From NCBI RefSeq assembly GCF_002770595.1, contig NZ_CP022986.1, forward strand, positions 3,348,001 through 3,412,000: a stretch of DNA of 64,000 bases, read 5' to 3'. This document shows, piece after piece, positions 11,031-23,660 of this stretch (the first letter of the stretch is position 1; each line of letters opens with the position of its first letter). Below the pieces are notes generated by a model. That model worked only from the letters and a program-made list of their open reading frames with translations. It did not search any database and was not told the origin of the DNA. Source of the stretch: Chryseobacterium camelliae. GTDB lineage: Bacteria; Bacteroidota; Bacteroidia; Flavobacteriales; Weeksellaceae. Both the position numbers and the translations under genes were made by a program.

Positions 11031-11044
11031 AAATGCAGTAAATA

Positions 11045-11076
11045 AAAAATGTCTTTCAATTCGGAAGACATTTTTT
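11045..11076 (+). terminator. Rho-independent terminator after sprA
   Basis: Arms AAAAATGTCTT and AAGACATTTTT, loop of nine bases, and a six-T run, starting 15 bp after the sprA stop. Confidence 0.85.
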
Positions 11077-11086
11077 ATATCTGATA

Positions 11087-11117
11087 TTTGAAGCTTCTGG
11101 AATTTTAAATACATTTG
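11087..11117 (+). promoter_or_regulatory. gcvH promoter
   Basis: TTTG at 11087-11090, a 19-bp spacer, then TACATTTG at 11110-11117. This is a textbook match to the Bacteroidota primary sigma consensus, 18 bp before the gcvH ATG. Confidence 0.8.
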
Positions 11118-11135
11118 TACAAAATAAAATTAAAA

Positions 11136-11513
11136 ATGAACACACCATCAGAATTAAAGTACACCAAAGATCACGAATGGATCAAAATTGAAGGTAACGT
11201 AGCGACCATCGGTATTACAGACTTCGCTCAGGGAGAGCTGGGAGATATCGTATATGTGGACGTGGATACTGTAGATGACGATCTTGAAGGAGGTGCGGTT
11301 TTCGGAAGTGTAGAAGCGGTAAAAACAGTTTCAGACCTATTCTTGCCGGTAGCGGGGAAAGTGATTGAATTCAATGCAGAGCTGGAAGATCAGCCGGAGC
11401 TTCTGAATTCAGATCCGTATGGAAAAGGATGGATCATCAAAGTGGAATTAGCTGATGGTGCAGATCAGTCCGAATTGCTTTCTGCTGAAGAATACCAGGA
11501 AGTCATTGGATAA
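11136..11513 (+). CDS. gcvH: Glycine cleavage system H protein
   Basis: 125 residues. The lipoyl-domain core is complete, with the modified lysine in [12 protein letters not shown] (K63 by this start). GcvH carries the aminomethyl group between the P, T and L proteins of glycine cleavage and in many bacteria also serves as an entry point for protein lipoylation. The ATG at 11136 gives [15 protein letters not shown], the usual family N-terminus; an upstream in-frame TTG at 11115 overlaps the -7 box and is rejected. P, T and L genes are not in the window. The VanZ-like gene overlaps its end. Confidence 0.96.
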   Translation: MNTPSELKYTKDHEWIKIEGNVATIGITDFAQGELGDIVYVDVDTVDDDLEGGAVFGSVEAVKTVSDLFLPVAGKVIEFNAELEDQPELLNSDPYGKGWIIKVELADGADQSELLSAEEYQEVIG

Positions 11514-11865
11514 GATTTCAAACATATTTACTAAGATATTGCCCATTTATTGGGCATTTCTTACTTATATGCTCCTCAAGCCGGGAGAAGAAAACCATGA
11601 ATACTGGTTTATGTTCAACGGCATCGACAAGGTACTGCACCTGAGTATCTTTGCTGCATTGGGCTTTTGTTTGATAGCAGCCTTTCCCAAAATCAGATTC
11701 TCATACTTCATTCAGATCATTCTTATCTATGCTTTCCTCACCGAAATCCTCCAGGAAGAGATGGGGCTCGGCAGATCCATGGAAACATTGGATGTAGTGG
11801 CAGACGCCATCGGTTGCCTGATCGGATATACGGCTTATAAAGTCCTGATCAGACGTTTCTTCTAA
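11506..11865 (+). CDS. VanZ-like family membrane protein
   Basis: About 119 residues with three to four hydrophobic helices and the VanZ-type signature: a first helix ([16 protein letters not shown]), a polar loop with [14 protein letters not shown], then [28 protein letters not shown]. The open frame reaches back into gcvH; the best start is the TTG at 11506 that overlaps the gcvH stop (TTGGATAA), giving [10 protein letters not shown]. VanZ names a teicoplanin-resistance protein, but most chromosomal members have unknown function, so no resistance role is implied. Translation is probably coupled to gcvH. Confidence 0.8.
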   Translation: MDKISNIFTKILPIYWAFLTYMLLKPGEENHEYWFMFNGIDKVLHLSIFAALGFCLIAAFPKIRFSYFIQIILIYAFLTEILQEEMGLGRSMETLDVVADAIGCLIGYTAYKVLIRRFF

Positions 11866-11904
11866 TTATCAGTATTTTTCCTTTTATTTCTATTCTCCTT
11901 TTTT

Positions 11905-11993
11905 GGAGCCTTTTCCCGCTTTCCGCTCATACTCCTCGCGCCTTTGCTTTTACCGGGGCGTGCTGCGGGGTACCCGCTGCAATCGGGGCTAGG
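11905..11993 (+). repeat. Dispersed GC-rich repeat, copy A
   Basis: An 89-bp GC-rich island in AT-rich intergenic DNA. It aligns with 41379-41466 on the other strand. Shared blocks are TACTCCTCGCGC (11930-11941) and GCTGCGGGGTA (11962-11972), with nearly identical spacing, plus GGAGC and GGGCTAGG at the ends. It has no coding potential and looks like a REP-like intergenic element. Confidence 0.7.
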
Positions 11994-11999
11994 GCAGAG

Positions 12000-12600
12000 G
12001 ACAGGGTTGGAGAGGTAGAGGGCTAAAGCGTTAGAGGGTGGGAGGGATGTAGCGTTGAAAGGTGATGAGCAATGAGCAATGGAAGATAATTGATGATTGA
12101 TGATTAAGAGTGATGAGTCATGAATTATAATTATTTTCTTAATGCTTTACCTTTAATATCTAATATCTAATGTCTGGTGTCTTGCATCTGAAATCTAAAA
12201 TCTTGTGTCTGATATACCGTTTAATTTTCAGATATTCCTAGACATCCTTTATATATATCTTGACATCATATTACTTTAAAGTTGTGATAGTACAACGATC
12301 GTCTTCCATCATTATTATTATAAAGCCTCTGCATTGATAAGTACTGATATTATCATGAACATGTCCGCATGCTCATTAATCCCTGTAAGCTAAACTTATA
12401 ACTCATAACTCATAATTTATAACTCATAACATATCATTCATCATTGATCAATCATCATTCATCAGTTATCATTTATCTTTCATTACCCATTACCCATTAC
12501 TTATGCGATGATCCCTGTGGATAAGTACAGCTGTTCTCGTAAGTGCTGTTATTACAGGGCCCTACCGTACCATTTTCCCCACAAAGTAAAATTAATATGA
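12000..12600. repeat. Low-complexity intergenic DNA upstream of the rRNA operon
   Basis: No gene is visible. The stretch is built of short degenerate words: GATGA/AATGAG-type words (12060-12120), ATCTAA/ATCTAAAA words (12155-12215), and CATAACT, ATCATTCATC and ATTACCC words (12390-12500). The last set is roughly the reverse complement of the first, making a large imperfect inverted repeat. Similar words recur at 18370-18600, 36140-36200 and 52551-52630. Confidence 0.6.
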
Positions 12601-12617
12601 ACTTTATGTTAAATAAA

Positions 12618-12650
12618 TTTGGAAGTTGTGGGTTGAAGGTTCTATCTTTG
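12618..12650 (+). promoter_or_regulatory. rRNA operon promoter P1
   Basis: TTTG at 12618-12621, a 21-bp spacer and TATCTTTG at 12643-12650. It is the first of three tandem promoters upstream of 16S. Confidence 0.7.
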
Positions 12651-12779
12651 CCCCACTGAAAACGAGAGTATATCAGTAAGCGCAGAAGGGCTTTTAGATA
12701 AGCGGTATAATTTTAAGAGAGTTACTTTAGAGATACGATGAAATCGGATTGATTGCTGAAAAACTTTTTGAAAAAAAAG

Positions 12780-12809
12780 TTGTGGGAGTTAAAAAGTTTT
12801 GTATCTTTG
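12780..12809 (+). promoter_or_regulatory. rRNA operon promoter P2
   Basis: TTG at 12780-12782, a 19-bp spacer and TATCTTTG at 12802-12809. Confidence 0.75.
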
Positions 12810-12905
12810 CAATCCCAAACAACGGGAGCGCAGGAGTAGATGACCTAAGGGTTTAGAGAGGGTTAAGGTTAAGAAAAAAAAACTTTAAAATTTCTTTCAG
12901 AAACA

Positions 12906-12937
12906 TTTGGTCAAATCAAAATAAAGTTTTACTTTTG
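12906..12937 (+). promoter_or_regulatory. rRNA operon promoter P3
   Basis: TTTG at 12906-12909, a 20-bp spacer and TACTTTTG at 12930-12937, about 150 bp before mature 16S. Confidence 0.75.
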
Positions 12938-13001
12938 CACTCGCAAATACGAAGCGAAACACTGACAGAGAGAAAGTAGTTTTGTAGGAAGCGAAAGAAA
13001 A

Positions 13002-13015
13002 AAGATCATTGACAT
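13002..13015 (+). promoter_or_regulatory. Conserved rRNA leader element, copy 1
   Basis: AAGATCATTGACAT in the 16S leader is repeated exactly before 23S at 15193-15206. A 14-nt exact repeat ahead of both large rRNAs suggests an antitermination or processing signal; the role is inferred. Confidence 0.55.
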
Positions 13016-13084
13016 ACAATATAACAACCAAGTAAGGAAAAACTAAAGCGTTAAAAAACTTTGAGTGAGCCAAGACAAACATAC

Positions 13085-14599
<1,515 letters not shown>

Positions 14600-14815
14600 T
14601 AGAGCGTCTTATAGACGATAAACAAAATTAGTATCGCAAGATACGTTGGACTTACTTAAAGTAAAGCTTTAGTTTTTTTATTGGTTGATTTATATTAAAA
14701 ATACAAACCCACTAGAAATTAGTAAAAGGGAGGAAGAGATTTTAGATTATAAATGATAGATTTTAGATTTGAAAATTAATTTAAAATTCAAAATTTAAAA
14801 TTTAAAATTACATGA
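14600..14815 (+). other. 16S to tRNA-Ile internal transcribed spacer
   Basis: An AT-rich spacer with TTTAGAT and AAATTTAAAAT words at 14741-14812, the same low-complexity family seen outside the operon. No gene is visible. Confidence 0.7.
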
Positions 14816-14889
14816 AGTCTCGTAGCTCAGCTGGTTAGAGCGCTACACTGATAATGTAGAGGTCGGCAGTTCGAGCCTGCCCGAGACTA
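14816..14889 (+). tRNA. tRNA-Ile (anticodon GAT)
   Basis: A 74-nt cloverleaf: acceptor arms AGTCTCG and CGAGACT, anticodon stem CTACA/TGTAG around GAT at 14850-14852, T loop TTCGAGC and discriminator A. CCA is not encoded. The position in the 16S-23S spacer is standard. Confidence 0.97.
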
Positions 14890-14992
14890 CTAATTGAAGG
14901 GATTAAGATATTGAGAAATTAAGGAATTAAGAAATTAGCGCGAGCAGATCTCTTAATCTCAAAATCTCTAAATTTTTTAATCTTAACTAGAG

Positions 14993-15066
14993 GGGGAATT
15001 AGCTCAGCTGGCTAGAGCGCCTGCCTTGCACGCAGGAGGTCAAGGGTTCGACTCCCTTATTCTCCA
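14993..15066 (+). tRNA. tRNA-Ala (anticodon TGC)
   Basis: A 74-nt cloverleaf: acceptor GGGGAAT paired with ATTCTCC (one G-T wobble), anticodon TGC at 15027-15029 in loop CTTGCAC, T arm GGGTTCGACTCCC and discriminator A. CCA is not encoded. Confidence 0.97.
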
Positions 15067-15192
15067 CATATTGTACGGAGTACTACGGTACAGAAGTATG
15101 ATGTATGAGGGTAATAAAAGGATATGTGTATTCTACATAATGACGGAGCCGTCATTAATACATATTACTTGGTTACTTAAGTACAAGCAAAT

Positions 15193-15206
15193 AAGATCAT
15201 TGACAT
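15193..15206 (+). promoter_or_regulatory. Conserved rRNA leader element, copy 2
   Basis: An exact second copy of AAGATCATTGACAT, about 70 bp before 23S. A 16-bp perfect palindrome AGCACTTATAAGTGCT follows at 15238-15253 and could be a processing hairpin. Confidence 0.55.
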
Positions 15207-15274
15207 TAACGGTAAAGACATCACAAAGAGAAAACCGAGCACTTATAAGTGCTTGAGTAACCTAAAAATAGGAA

Positions 15275-18024
<2,750 letters not shown>

Positions 18025-18218
18025 AGCCTATAAGGTTGCAGTAAGCTTAAAGCAGTATGCTGTAAGCCAAGCCTTATAAGTGCGCTACTGGTTTTGCCTT
18101 TGTGATGAAATTTACCGATAAAATATGTAACATGTACCCTTGTAAAAAGTATTAATGAAAATCATGAATACGTTTTACATCAATACAACAGTACATTCTA
18201 CATTATATACCTTATTTA

Positions 18219-18325
<107 letters not shown>

Positions 18326-18332
18326 TTTTTAT

Positions 18333-18364
18333 AAACCTCATACAGCAATGTGTGAGGTTTTTTT
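18333..18364 (+). terminator. rRNA operon terminator
   Basis: Arms AAACCTCA and TGAGGTTT with a 12-base loop, then a T run, directly after 5S. Confidence 0.85.
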
Positions 18365-18369
18365 ATGCC

Positions 18370-18840
18370 CTGAAGTCAGAGAAGAGACAAGAATCAAGAA
18401 TCAAGAATCAAGAGCCAGGAACCAAGAGGCAAGATGTAAGACACCAGATATCAGATCAAACACAAAGCAATAAAGTACCTGGAGACCGAGCCAACAGAAC
18501 AGCAGATGAATAGAGAATAGAACAATAGAGGATAGACGGATAGAAGATAGATAACAGAGCCAGGAATCAAGACAGAAATGCTATATCAGAGAGATTAGAG
18601 ATTACATTTTAATGTTTTACATGAAATATCAGAATGCCAACAAGCAAAGGCCAAAGCATCAGGCATTACTCAGGTCAGATATTATGCTGCCAGCAATTGA
18701 TATCATCACATCTTCCAGATAATACAGATACCACCAAGCTCATCGCTCGTAACTTATACTCTCAAACTCTAAAGCCCTCAGACTCTAAAGCCCTCAGATT
18801 CTCAGACTCTCCAACTCTAGAACAAAAAAGCTCTACAACA
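18370..18840. repeat. Low-complexity intergenic DNA downstream of the rRNA operon
   Basis: No supported gene. It contains AGAATCA iterations (18389-18412), ATAGA-rich words (18505-18560) and CTCTAAAGCCCTCAGA iterations (18768-18805). The word GATGTAAGACACCAGATA at 18433-18450 matches, inverted, the segment 12171-12188 upstream of the operon (16 of 18 bases). Confidence 0.6.
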
Positions 18841-18865
18841 AAAAAAGCCCTGCATCAAGCAAGGC
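18841..18865 (-). terminator. Terminator of the acyl-CoA carboxylase gene
   Basis: On the minus strand: GCCTTGC, loop TTGAT, GCAGGGC (one G-T wobble), then seven T, 25-50 bp after the stop. Confidence 0.75.
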
Positions 18866-18890
18866 CATATTATATCAAAGTTTGTTTCTG

Positions 18891-20519
18891 TTAAACCTGA
18901 ATTACACCCAGATTGAACTTTTCTGTAATAGGGGAATGATCTGCCGCTTCAATGCCCATGGAAATCCATTTACGGGTATCTATAGGATTGATGATGGCAT
19001 CGGTCCATAAACGGGCCGCGGCGTAGGTAGCTTCAGTCTGCTTCTGGTATTTCTTTGAAATGGTATCAACAAGTTCCTTGTGATCTTCTTCGGAGATAAC
19101 CTTGCCTTGCTTTTTAAGGGTAGATTCCTGGATCTGAGCCAGAACTTTAGCAGCCTGGGCACCGCCCATAACGGCCAGATCTGCCCACGGCCACGCAACA
19201 ATCAGCCTTGGGTCATAAGCCTTTCCGCACATAGCGTAATTTCCGGCTCCATAAGAGTTCCCGGTAATGACCGTAAACTTAGGAACTACGGAATTAGCTA
19301 CCGCATTCACCATCTTTGCACCGTCTTTAATGATGCCCCCGTGTTCGGATTTTGATCCTACCATAAATCCTGTTACATCCTGCAGGAATACCAAAGGAAT
19401 CTTCCGCTGGTTACAGTTGGCGATAAACCGGGTTGCTTTATCTGCAGAATCGGAATAGATAACGCCTCCGAACTGCATTTCACCTTTACCGTTCTTCACC
19501 ATCTTCCTCTGGTTAGCAATAATCCCTACGGACCATCCGTCTATTCTTGCAGTAGCACAGACAATGCTTTTCCCGTAATCCGGTTTGTATTCGTCATATT
19601 CTGACTGGTCTACAAGACATTTGATGATTTCATAAGTATCGTATTGTTCGGCGCGTGAAGCAGGCATGATACCGAAAATATTTTCTGAGTTTTCTTTAGG
19701 AGGGAAACCTTCCGTACGGTCGAAACCGGCTTTTTCATAGCTTCCGATGGACTTCATAATTTTTTTGATCCTGTTTAGCGCGTCCTGGTCATCTTTGGCT
19801 TTGTAATCCGTAACGCCGGATATAGAACAGTGAGTTGTCGCACCGCCCAAAGTCTCATTGTCAATACTTTCTCCGATTGCCGCTTTTACCAGGTAACTTC
19901 CCGCCAGGAAAATAGATCCTGTTTTATCAACAATCATTGCTTCATCGCTCATGATAGGAAGGTAGGCCCCTCCGGCAACACAGCTGCCCATTACGGCAGA
20001 GATCTGGATGATCCCCATAGAACTCATCTTGGCATTATTCCTGAAGATCCTACCGAAATGTTCCTTATCCGGAAAGATCTCATCCTGCATCGGCAGGTAA
20101 ACGCCGGCTGAATCAACCAGGTAGATGATCGGCAGTTTATTTTCCATGGCGATTTCCTGTGCACGCAGGTTTTTCTTACCAGTAATCGGGAACCAGGCAC
20201 CCGCTTTAACGGAGGCATCATTGGCCACAATAATGCACTGCTTTCCGGAAACATATCCCATCACCACGACAACGCCACCGCTAGGACAGCCACCGTGCTC
20301 TTCATACATTTCATACCCGGCAAAAGCACCGATCTCTATAGAATCTGAATTTTTATCAAGGAGATATTCAACCCGTTCACGCGCAGTCATTTTTCCTTCC
20401 TCACGCAGCTTCTGAAGTCTTTTTTCTCCGCCGCCTTTCTTTATTTCGGAAAGCAGACGGTTGATTTCAGAAAGCTTTAACCTGTTCTGATCTTCCCTCT
20501 TGTTAAATTCAATGTCCAT
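18891..20519 (-). CDS. Acyl-CoA carboxylase beta subunit (methylcrotonyl-CoA carboxylase-like carboxyltransferase)
   Basis: 542 residues with the paired crotonase folds of biotin-dependent carboxyltransferases. The stretches NDASVKAGAWFPITGKKNLR, IYLVDSAGVYLPMQDEIFPD, VMGSCVAGGAYLP and, in the C-terminal half, VTGNSYGAGNYAMCGKA are characteristic. The pattern and length resemble methylcrotonyl-CoA carboxylase beta (leucine degradation) more than propionyl-CoA carboxylase, but substrate is not certain from sequence alone. The biotin-carrying alpha subunit is not adjacent; the gene stands alone between its own promoter and terminator. Confidence 0.88.
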   Translation of the reverse strand: MDIEFNKREDQNRLKLSEINRLLSEIKKGGGEKRLQKLREEGKMTARERVEYLLDKNSDSIEIGAFAGYEMYEEHGGCPSGGVVVVMGYVSGKQCIIVANDASVKAGAWFPITGKKNLRAQEIAMENKLPIIYLVDSAGVYLPMQDEIFPDKEHFGRIFRNNAKMSSMGIIQISAVMGSCVAGGAYLPIMSDEAMIVDKTGSIFLAGSYLVKAAIGESIDNETLGGATTHCSISGVTDYKAKDDQDALNRIKKIMKSIGSYEKAGFDRTEGFPPKENSENIFGIMPASRAEQYDTYEIIKCLVDQSEYDEYKPDYGKSIVCATARIDGWSVGIIANQRKMVKNGKGEMQFGGVIYSDSADKATRFIANCNQRKIPLVFLQDVTGFMVGSKSEHGGIIKDGAKMVNAVANSVVPKFTVITGNSYGAGNYAMCGKAYDPRLIVAWPWADLAVMGGAQAAKVLAQIQESTLKKQGKVISEEDHKELVDTISKKYQKQTEATYAAARLWTDAIINPIDTRKWISMGIEAADHSPITEKFNLGVIQV

Positions 20520-20538
20520 AAATTTCTATTTTGTTGCC

Positions 20539-20546
20539 TAAAGATA
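20539..20546 (-). promoter_or_regulatory. -7 box of the acyl-CoA carboxylase gene
   Basis: Minus-strand TATCTTTA, one base off TAnnTTTG, 20 bp before the start codon. Confidence 0.4.
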
Positions 20547-20667
20547 CTATTTTTCAAAGAAAATAAGAGGGAAATAAAACAGTTGTTTAATTTGTTGGTT
20601 ATCAGAATTTTGTGAAATTTTTAACAAAATATTGTTTTTATGTGAATGTTTTTTTTTCTAACTTTAC

Positions 20668-20777
20668 ATCAGAGGAAATAAGAGGTGATTCTCTTAGTAC
20701 TCTAAGTTCCTAGTTTATTTTTTTAATAGTTTATTATTTGAAGGCCCTGAAAGTTGAACAAATTTTCAGGGTTTTTT
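20668..20777 (+). ncRNA. Candidate orphan small RNA
   Basis: On the plus strand between two minus-strand genes there is a -7-like box TAACTTTA (20659-20666), the same variant used by the terC promoter. It is followed by foldable sequence: outer helix AGGAA/TTCCT (20673-20677 with 20707-20711) enclosing hairpins AAGAG/CTCTT or, alternatively, CTTAG/CTAAG. The unit ends in a good terminator. No open frame fits. The -33 element is poor (TTG at 20632, 24-bp spacer). Predicted transcript is about 105-110 nt; function unknown. Confidence 0.4.
20745..20777 (+). terminator. Plus-strand terminator without an upstream gene
   Basis: Arms CCCTGAAA and TTTCAGGG followed by six T. The T run is on the plus strand, yet both neighbouring genes are on the minus strand, which implies plus-strand transcription here. 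The last T bases overlap the terC stop codon region. Confidence 0.65.
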
Positions 20778-21576
20778 ATTGTTTTTTGGAAAGACTGGTA
20801 TTTTTTTTCATTTTTGTGTTAAAGAACTCTACCATCAGAGAAAAGAAAATCGCAAAATAAAGATACCCTTTAGGAATAGTTCCCACTTCCTGTCCGAAAA
20901 GGCTGAAATGCCCCATGTGGGAAGCCTCTGCTAAGAGCATCACTCCAATGAGAATCAGAAATGAAAGACCGAGGATCTGTATCGTCGGATGGCCATTGAC
21001 AAACCTGCTGACCGGTCCTGAAAAAAGCATCATAATGGCAATGGAAATAATAACTGCTAAAATCATAATAACCAGCGCTCCGGTATTTCCGAACTCTTTG
21101 AAGCTGACAAGCCCGACTGCTGTAAGGATGCTGTCAAAAGAAAAAACAATATTGAGCAGTGCGATCTGTAAGACCGATCCCCAAAGTGAAGTTTTCTTTG
21201 CGGAAAGGTGTACTTCTTCATCACCTTCTATTTTATGATGGATTTCAGACACGGATTTATACAGGAGGAACAAGCCTCCCAGAAAAATAATAATGGACTG
21301 GCCGGTAATGTACCCGTGAAACCACGACCATTCTAAATTGATCAGAGGCCGGTTGAGCCCTACCACCCATTGGATGCCGAATAACAATGCAATTCTGAAA
21401 ATCATAGCGAGGAAAAGACCGGTGTTGCGTACTTTACGCTGGTCTTTTGGATCAATCCTGTTGGAGACGATCGAGATAAATACAATGTTGTCTATCCCCA
21501 ATACAATTTCCAGAAAAGTAAGTGTAAGCAGCGCAAACCATGCATTGGCGGATGAAAACACCTCTAAAAAATCCAT
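20776..21576 (-). CDS. TerC family integral membrane protein
   Basis: 266 residues with seven to eight predicted membrane helices. The TerC signatures are the acidic, potentially metal-coordinating segments LEIVLGIDNIVFIS near residue 22 and NIVFSFDSILTAVG near 145, separated by a basic loop. TerC proteins were named for tellurite resistance; members such as Alx/YkoY are linked to manganese export and metallation of secreted proteins. The exact role here is not determined. It has its own divergent promoter opposite the EamA transporter. Confidence 0.9.
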   Translation of the reverse strand: MDFLEVFSSANAWFALLTLTFLEIVLGIDNIVFISIVSNRIDPKDQRKVRNTGLFLAMIFRIALLFGIQWVVGLNRPLINLEWSWFHGYITGQSIIIFLGGLFLLYKSVSEIHHKIEGDEEVHLSAKKTSLWGSVLQIALLNIVFSFDSILTAVGLVSFKEFGNTGALVIMILAVIISIAIMMLFSGPVSRFVNGHPTIQILGLSFLILIGVMLLAEASHMGHFSLFGQEVGTIPKGYLYFAIFFSLMVEFFNTKMKKNTSLSKKQ

Positions 21577-21594
21577 AAAAACATTTATTTATAG

Positions 21595-21602
21595 TAAAGT
21601 TA
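21595..21602 (-). promoter_or_regulatory. -7 box of terC
   Basis: Minus-strand TAACTTTA, 18 bp before the start codon; one base from consensus. Confidence 0.45.
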
Positions 21603-21634
21603 TGCTTTTTTTAAAGATTTATAAAATCGATTCG

Positions 21635-21642
21635 TAAATTTG
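21635..21642 (+). promoter_or_regulatory. -7 box of the EamA transporter operon
   Basis: TAAATTTG, an exact TAnnTTTG match, 26 bp before the ATG. The -33 region is T-rich without a clear TTTG. Confidence 0.55.
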
Positions 21643-21668
21643 CATGTTAAAATTTAAAGAGGGGATTT

Positions 21669-22565
21669 ATGCATAAATTAGCACTTTTCAGGCTGCATTT
21701 AATTGTATTTTTATGGGGATTTACTGCCATTCTGGGAAAGCTTATTCATGCCAACGCCCAAAATCTGGTATTCTACCGCATGCTCTTTGCTGCTGTATTC
21801 CTGTTCGCTTTCATCAGGATCTATAAGAAAGAAAGTATTAAGGTGAGCAAAAAGCTGTTCTTTCAGCTGGCAACCATTGGCTTATCAATGGCCATACACT
21901 GGTTCTGCTTTTTTCATTCTATCAAGGTATCTAATGTCTCGATTGCTTTAAGCTGCCTCTCTTTATCAACGTTGTTTGCTTCCATTCTGGAGCCCGTTAT
22001 ATTCAAGAGGAAGATCGATATTTCGGAGGTGATCATGGGAATTGTGATTGTAGCCTGCATCCTCCTGATTTTTAAAACTGAATTCCAATATAAAGAAGGG
22101 ATCTTTTACGGCGTCCTCTGTGCCATTTTCGGGACGATATTTTCAGTATTCAACGGTAAAATGTTTGGAAAGACCAGCTCAGGAAACATTATTTTTTACG
22201 AAATTTTCTGTGGTTGGGCTATATTATTGGTATTTTATTTATTTTCCGGGCAAATTTTTCAGATCAATGAAATAAACTACCGTGATCTTGCGTTAATAGC
22301 CTTGTTGGCCAGTGTTTTCACTGCTTTTCCAATGCTTGAATCGGTAAACCTGATGAAATATATTTCGCCATTCACACTAATTTTAACAGTTAATTTAGAA
22401 CCGGTTTACGGAATTATACTAGCTTTTTTTATCTTTGGCGAATCGGAGCATATGAGCTCCATATTTTATATTGCATCCGGAGTCATGATCCTTGCGATTG
22501 TCGTTAACGGATTTATTAAAGCTAAGAAACAGAGAACATTAATCAAGCATAAGCATCAATCTTAA
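21669..22565 (+). CDS. EamA-family (drug/metabolite transporter) permease
   Basis: 298 residues, about ten hydrophobic helices forming two EamA repeats: the first starts LFRLHLIVFLWGFTAILGKL, the second GVLCAIFGTIFSVFNGKMFG. The C-terminus is short and basic. It is an inner-membrane exporter or permease; the substrate cannot be read from sequence. The next gene starts 1 bp after its stop codon, so it leads an operon with the PorV-like protein and a secreted protein. Confidence 0.9.
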   Translation: MHKLALFRLHLIVFLWGFTAILGKLIHANAQNLVFYRMLFAAVFLFAFIRIYKKESIKVSKKLFFQLATIGLSMAIHWFCFFHSIKVSNVSIALSCLSLSTLFASILEPVIFKRKIDISEVIMGIVIVACILLIFKTEFQYKEGIFYGVLCAIFGTIFSVFNGKMFGKTSSGNIIFYEIFCGWAILLVFYLFSGQIFQINEINYRDLALIALLASVFTAFPMLESVNLMKYISPFTLILTVNLEPVYGIILAFFIFGESEHMSSIFYIASGVMILAIVVNGFIKAKKQRTLIKHKHQS

Positions 22566-22566
22566 G

Positions 22567-23646
22567 ATGAAAAAATATTTACTACTTGTATTCTCCCTCT
22601 TATTTGGGATCTTTCAATCCCAGATTATCAGGAAATATTCCAATGAATTCCTCAATATCGGTGCCGGAGCCAGGGGGTTAGCCATGGGTGGGGCAGTTAT
22701 TTCCAATCAGGACGACGTCTACTCGCCGATGTGGAACCCGGCAGGAATGATGGCCATCGAAAGGGACTGGCAGGGGGCAGCCATGCACGCCGAATACTTT
22801 GAGTCGATTGCTAAATATGACTACCTGGCTTATGCTAAAGTTCTTGAAACAGGCGTTTTCGGAGTTTCGGTCGTACGGCTTGGCGTAGATAATATCCTGA
22901 ATACGACTCAGCTTATTGATACCGAAGGCAATATAGATTACGATAAAATCACTAAATTTTCCCAGTCAGACTATGCAGCAATTCTTTCTTACGCCTTTAA
23001 TCCGGCCGGGAATCCAAAGCTCGATGTGGGGATCAATGCAAAAATCGTTTACCGTAATGTAGGTAAATTCGCGAGCGGTTATGGATTCGGGTTTGATGTA
23101 GGTGCCATTTATAAAGCAGACAACGGCTGGAGGTATGGAGGGATGCTCCGTGATGCCACTACGACCGTCAATTTCTGGAGTATCAACCAGAAAGAATTAT
23201 CTACCGTGGTGAATGGGGAAGAATTCAACCCGGCTCCTAAAGATAAGATGGAACTTACCATGCCTAAGCTCAATGTGGGAGCAAGTAAGAAATTCGATTT
23301 CAGCAGCAATATCTATGTGCTTCCTGAAGCAGGTTTAAATATCGACTTTGCCAGGACAGCCGCTCTGGTATCGACAGATTTTGCCAGTATCACACCTTAT
23401 GCAGGAGCTGAACTGGGCTATCAGAAAATGATTTTTGTGAGGCTGGGAGTCAACAGGTTTCAGTCGATCACGGATATAGAAGACCTGAAAAGGAAAGTCT
23501 CATTCCAGCCGAGTGCAGGGATCGGGATCAAATACAGAGGGCTTACCCTGGATTATGCCATTACCAACTCCGGGATTGGCGGCTCCAATTTTTACTCCAA
23601 TTTCTTTTCCCTGAAGCTGGATATGGGTGAGTTCAGAAACGATTAA
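22567..23646 (+). CDS. PorV/PorQ-family outer-membrane protein
   Basis: 359 residues. After a signal peptide (MKKYLLLVFSLLFGIFQSQ) comes the family opening IRKYSNEFLNIGAGARGLAM and DDVYSPMWNPAGM, the hallmark of FadL-like barrels of the PorV/PorQ family. PorV shuttles type IX substrates from the translocon to the attachment complex, and additional PorV-family copies exist beside the main one; this may be such a second copy. It is not next to porU. It lies 1 bp after the EamA gene and 14 bp before a secreted hypothetical gene. Confidence 0.85.
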   Translation: MKKYLLLVFSLLFGIFQSQIIRKYSNEFLNIGAGARGLAMGGAVISNQDDVYSPMWNPAGMMAIERDWQGAAMHAEYFESIAKYDYLAYAKVLETGVFGVSVVRLGVDNILNTTQLIDTEGNIDYDKITKFSQSDYAAILSYAFNPAGNPKLDVGINAKIVYRNVGKFASGYGFGFDVGAIYKADNGWRYGGMLRDATTTVNFWSINQKELSTVVNGEEFNPAPKDKMELTMPKLNVGASKKFDFSSNIYVLPEAGLNIDFARTAALVSTDFASITPYAGAELGYQKMIFVRLGVNRFQSITDIEDLKRKVSFQPSAGIGIKYRGLTLDYAITNSGIGGSNFYSNFFSLKLDMGEFRND

Positions 23647-23660
23647 TCAATCCAGACATC

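Noticed and set aside
18634..18894. An 86-codon open frame after the rRNA operon
   Set aside because: It lies in low-complexity repeats and a terminator, and its Ser/Thr/Leu-rich product resembles nothing.
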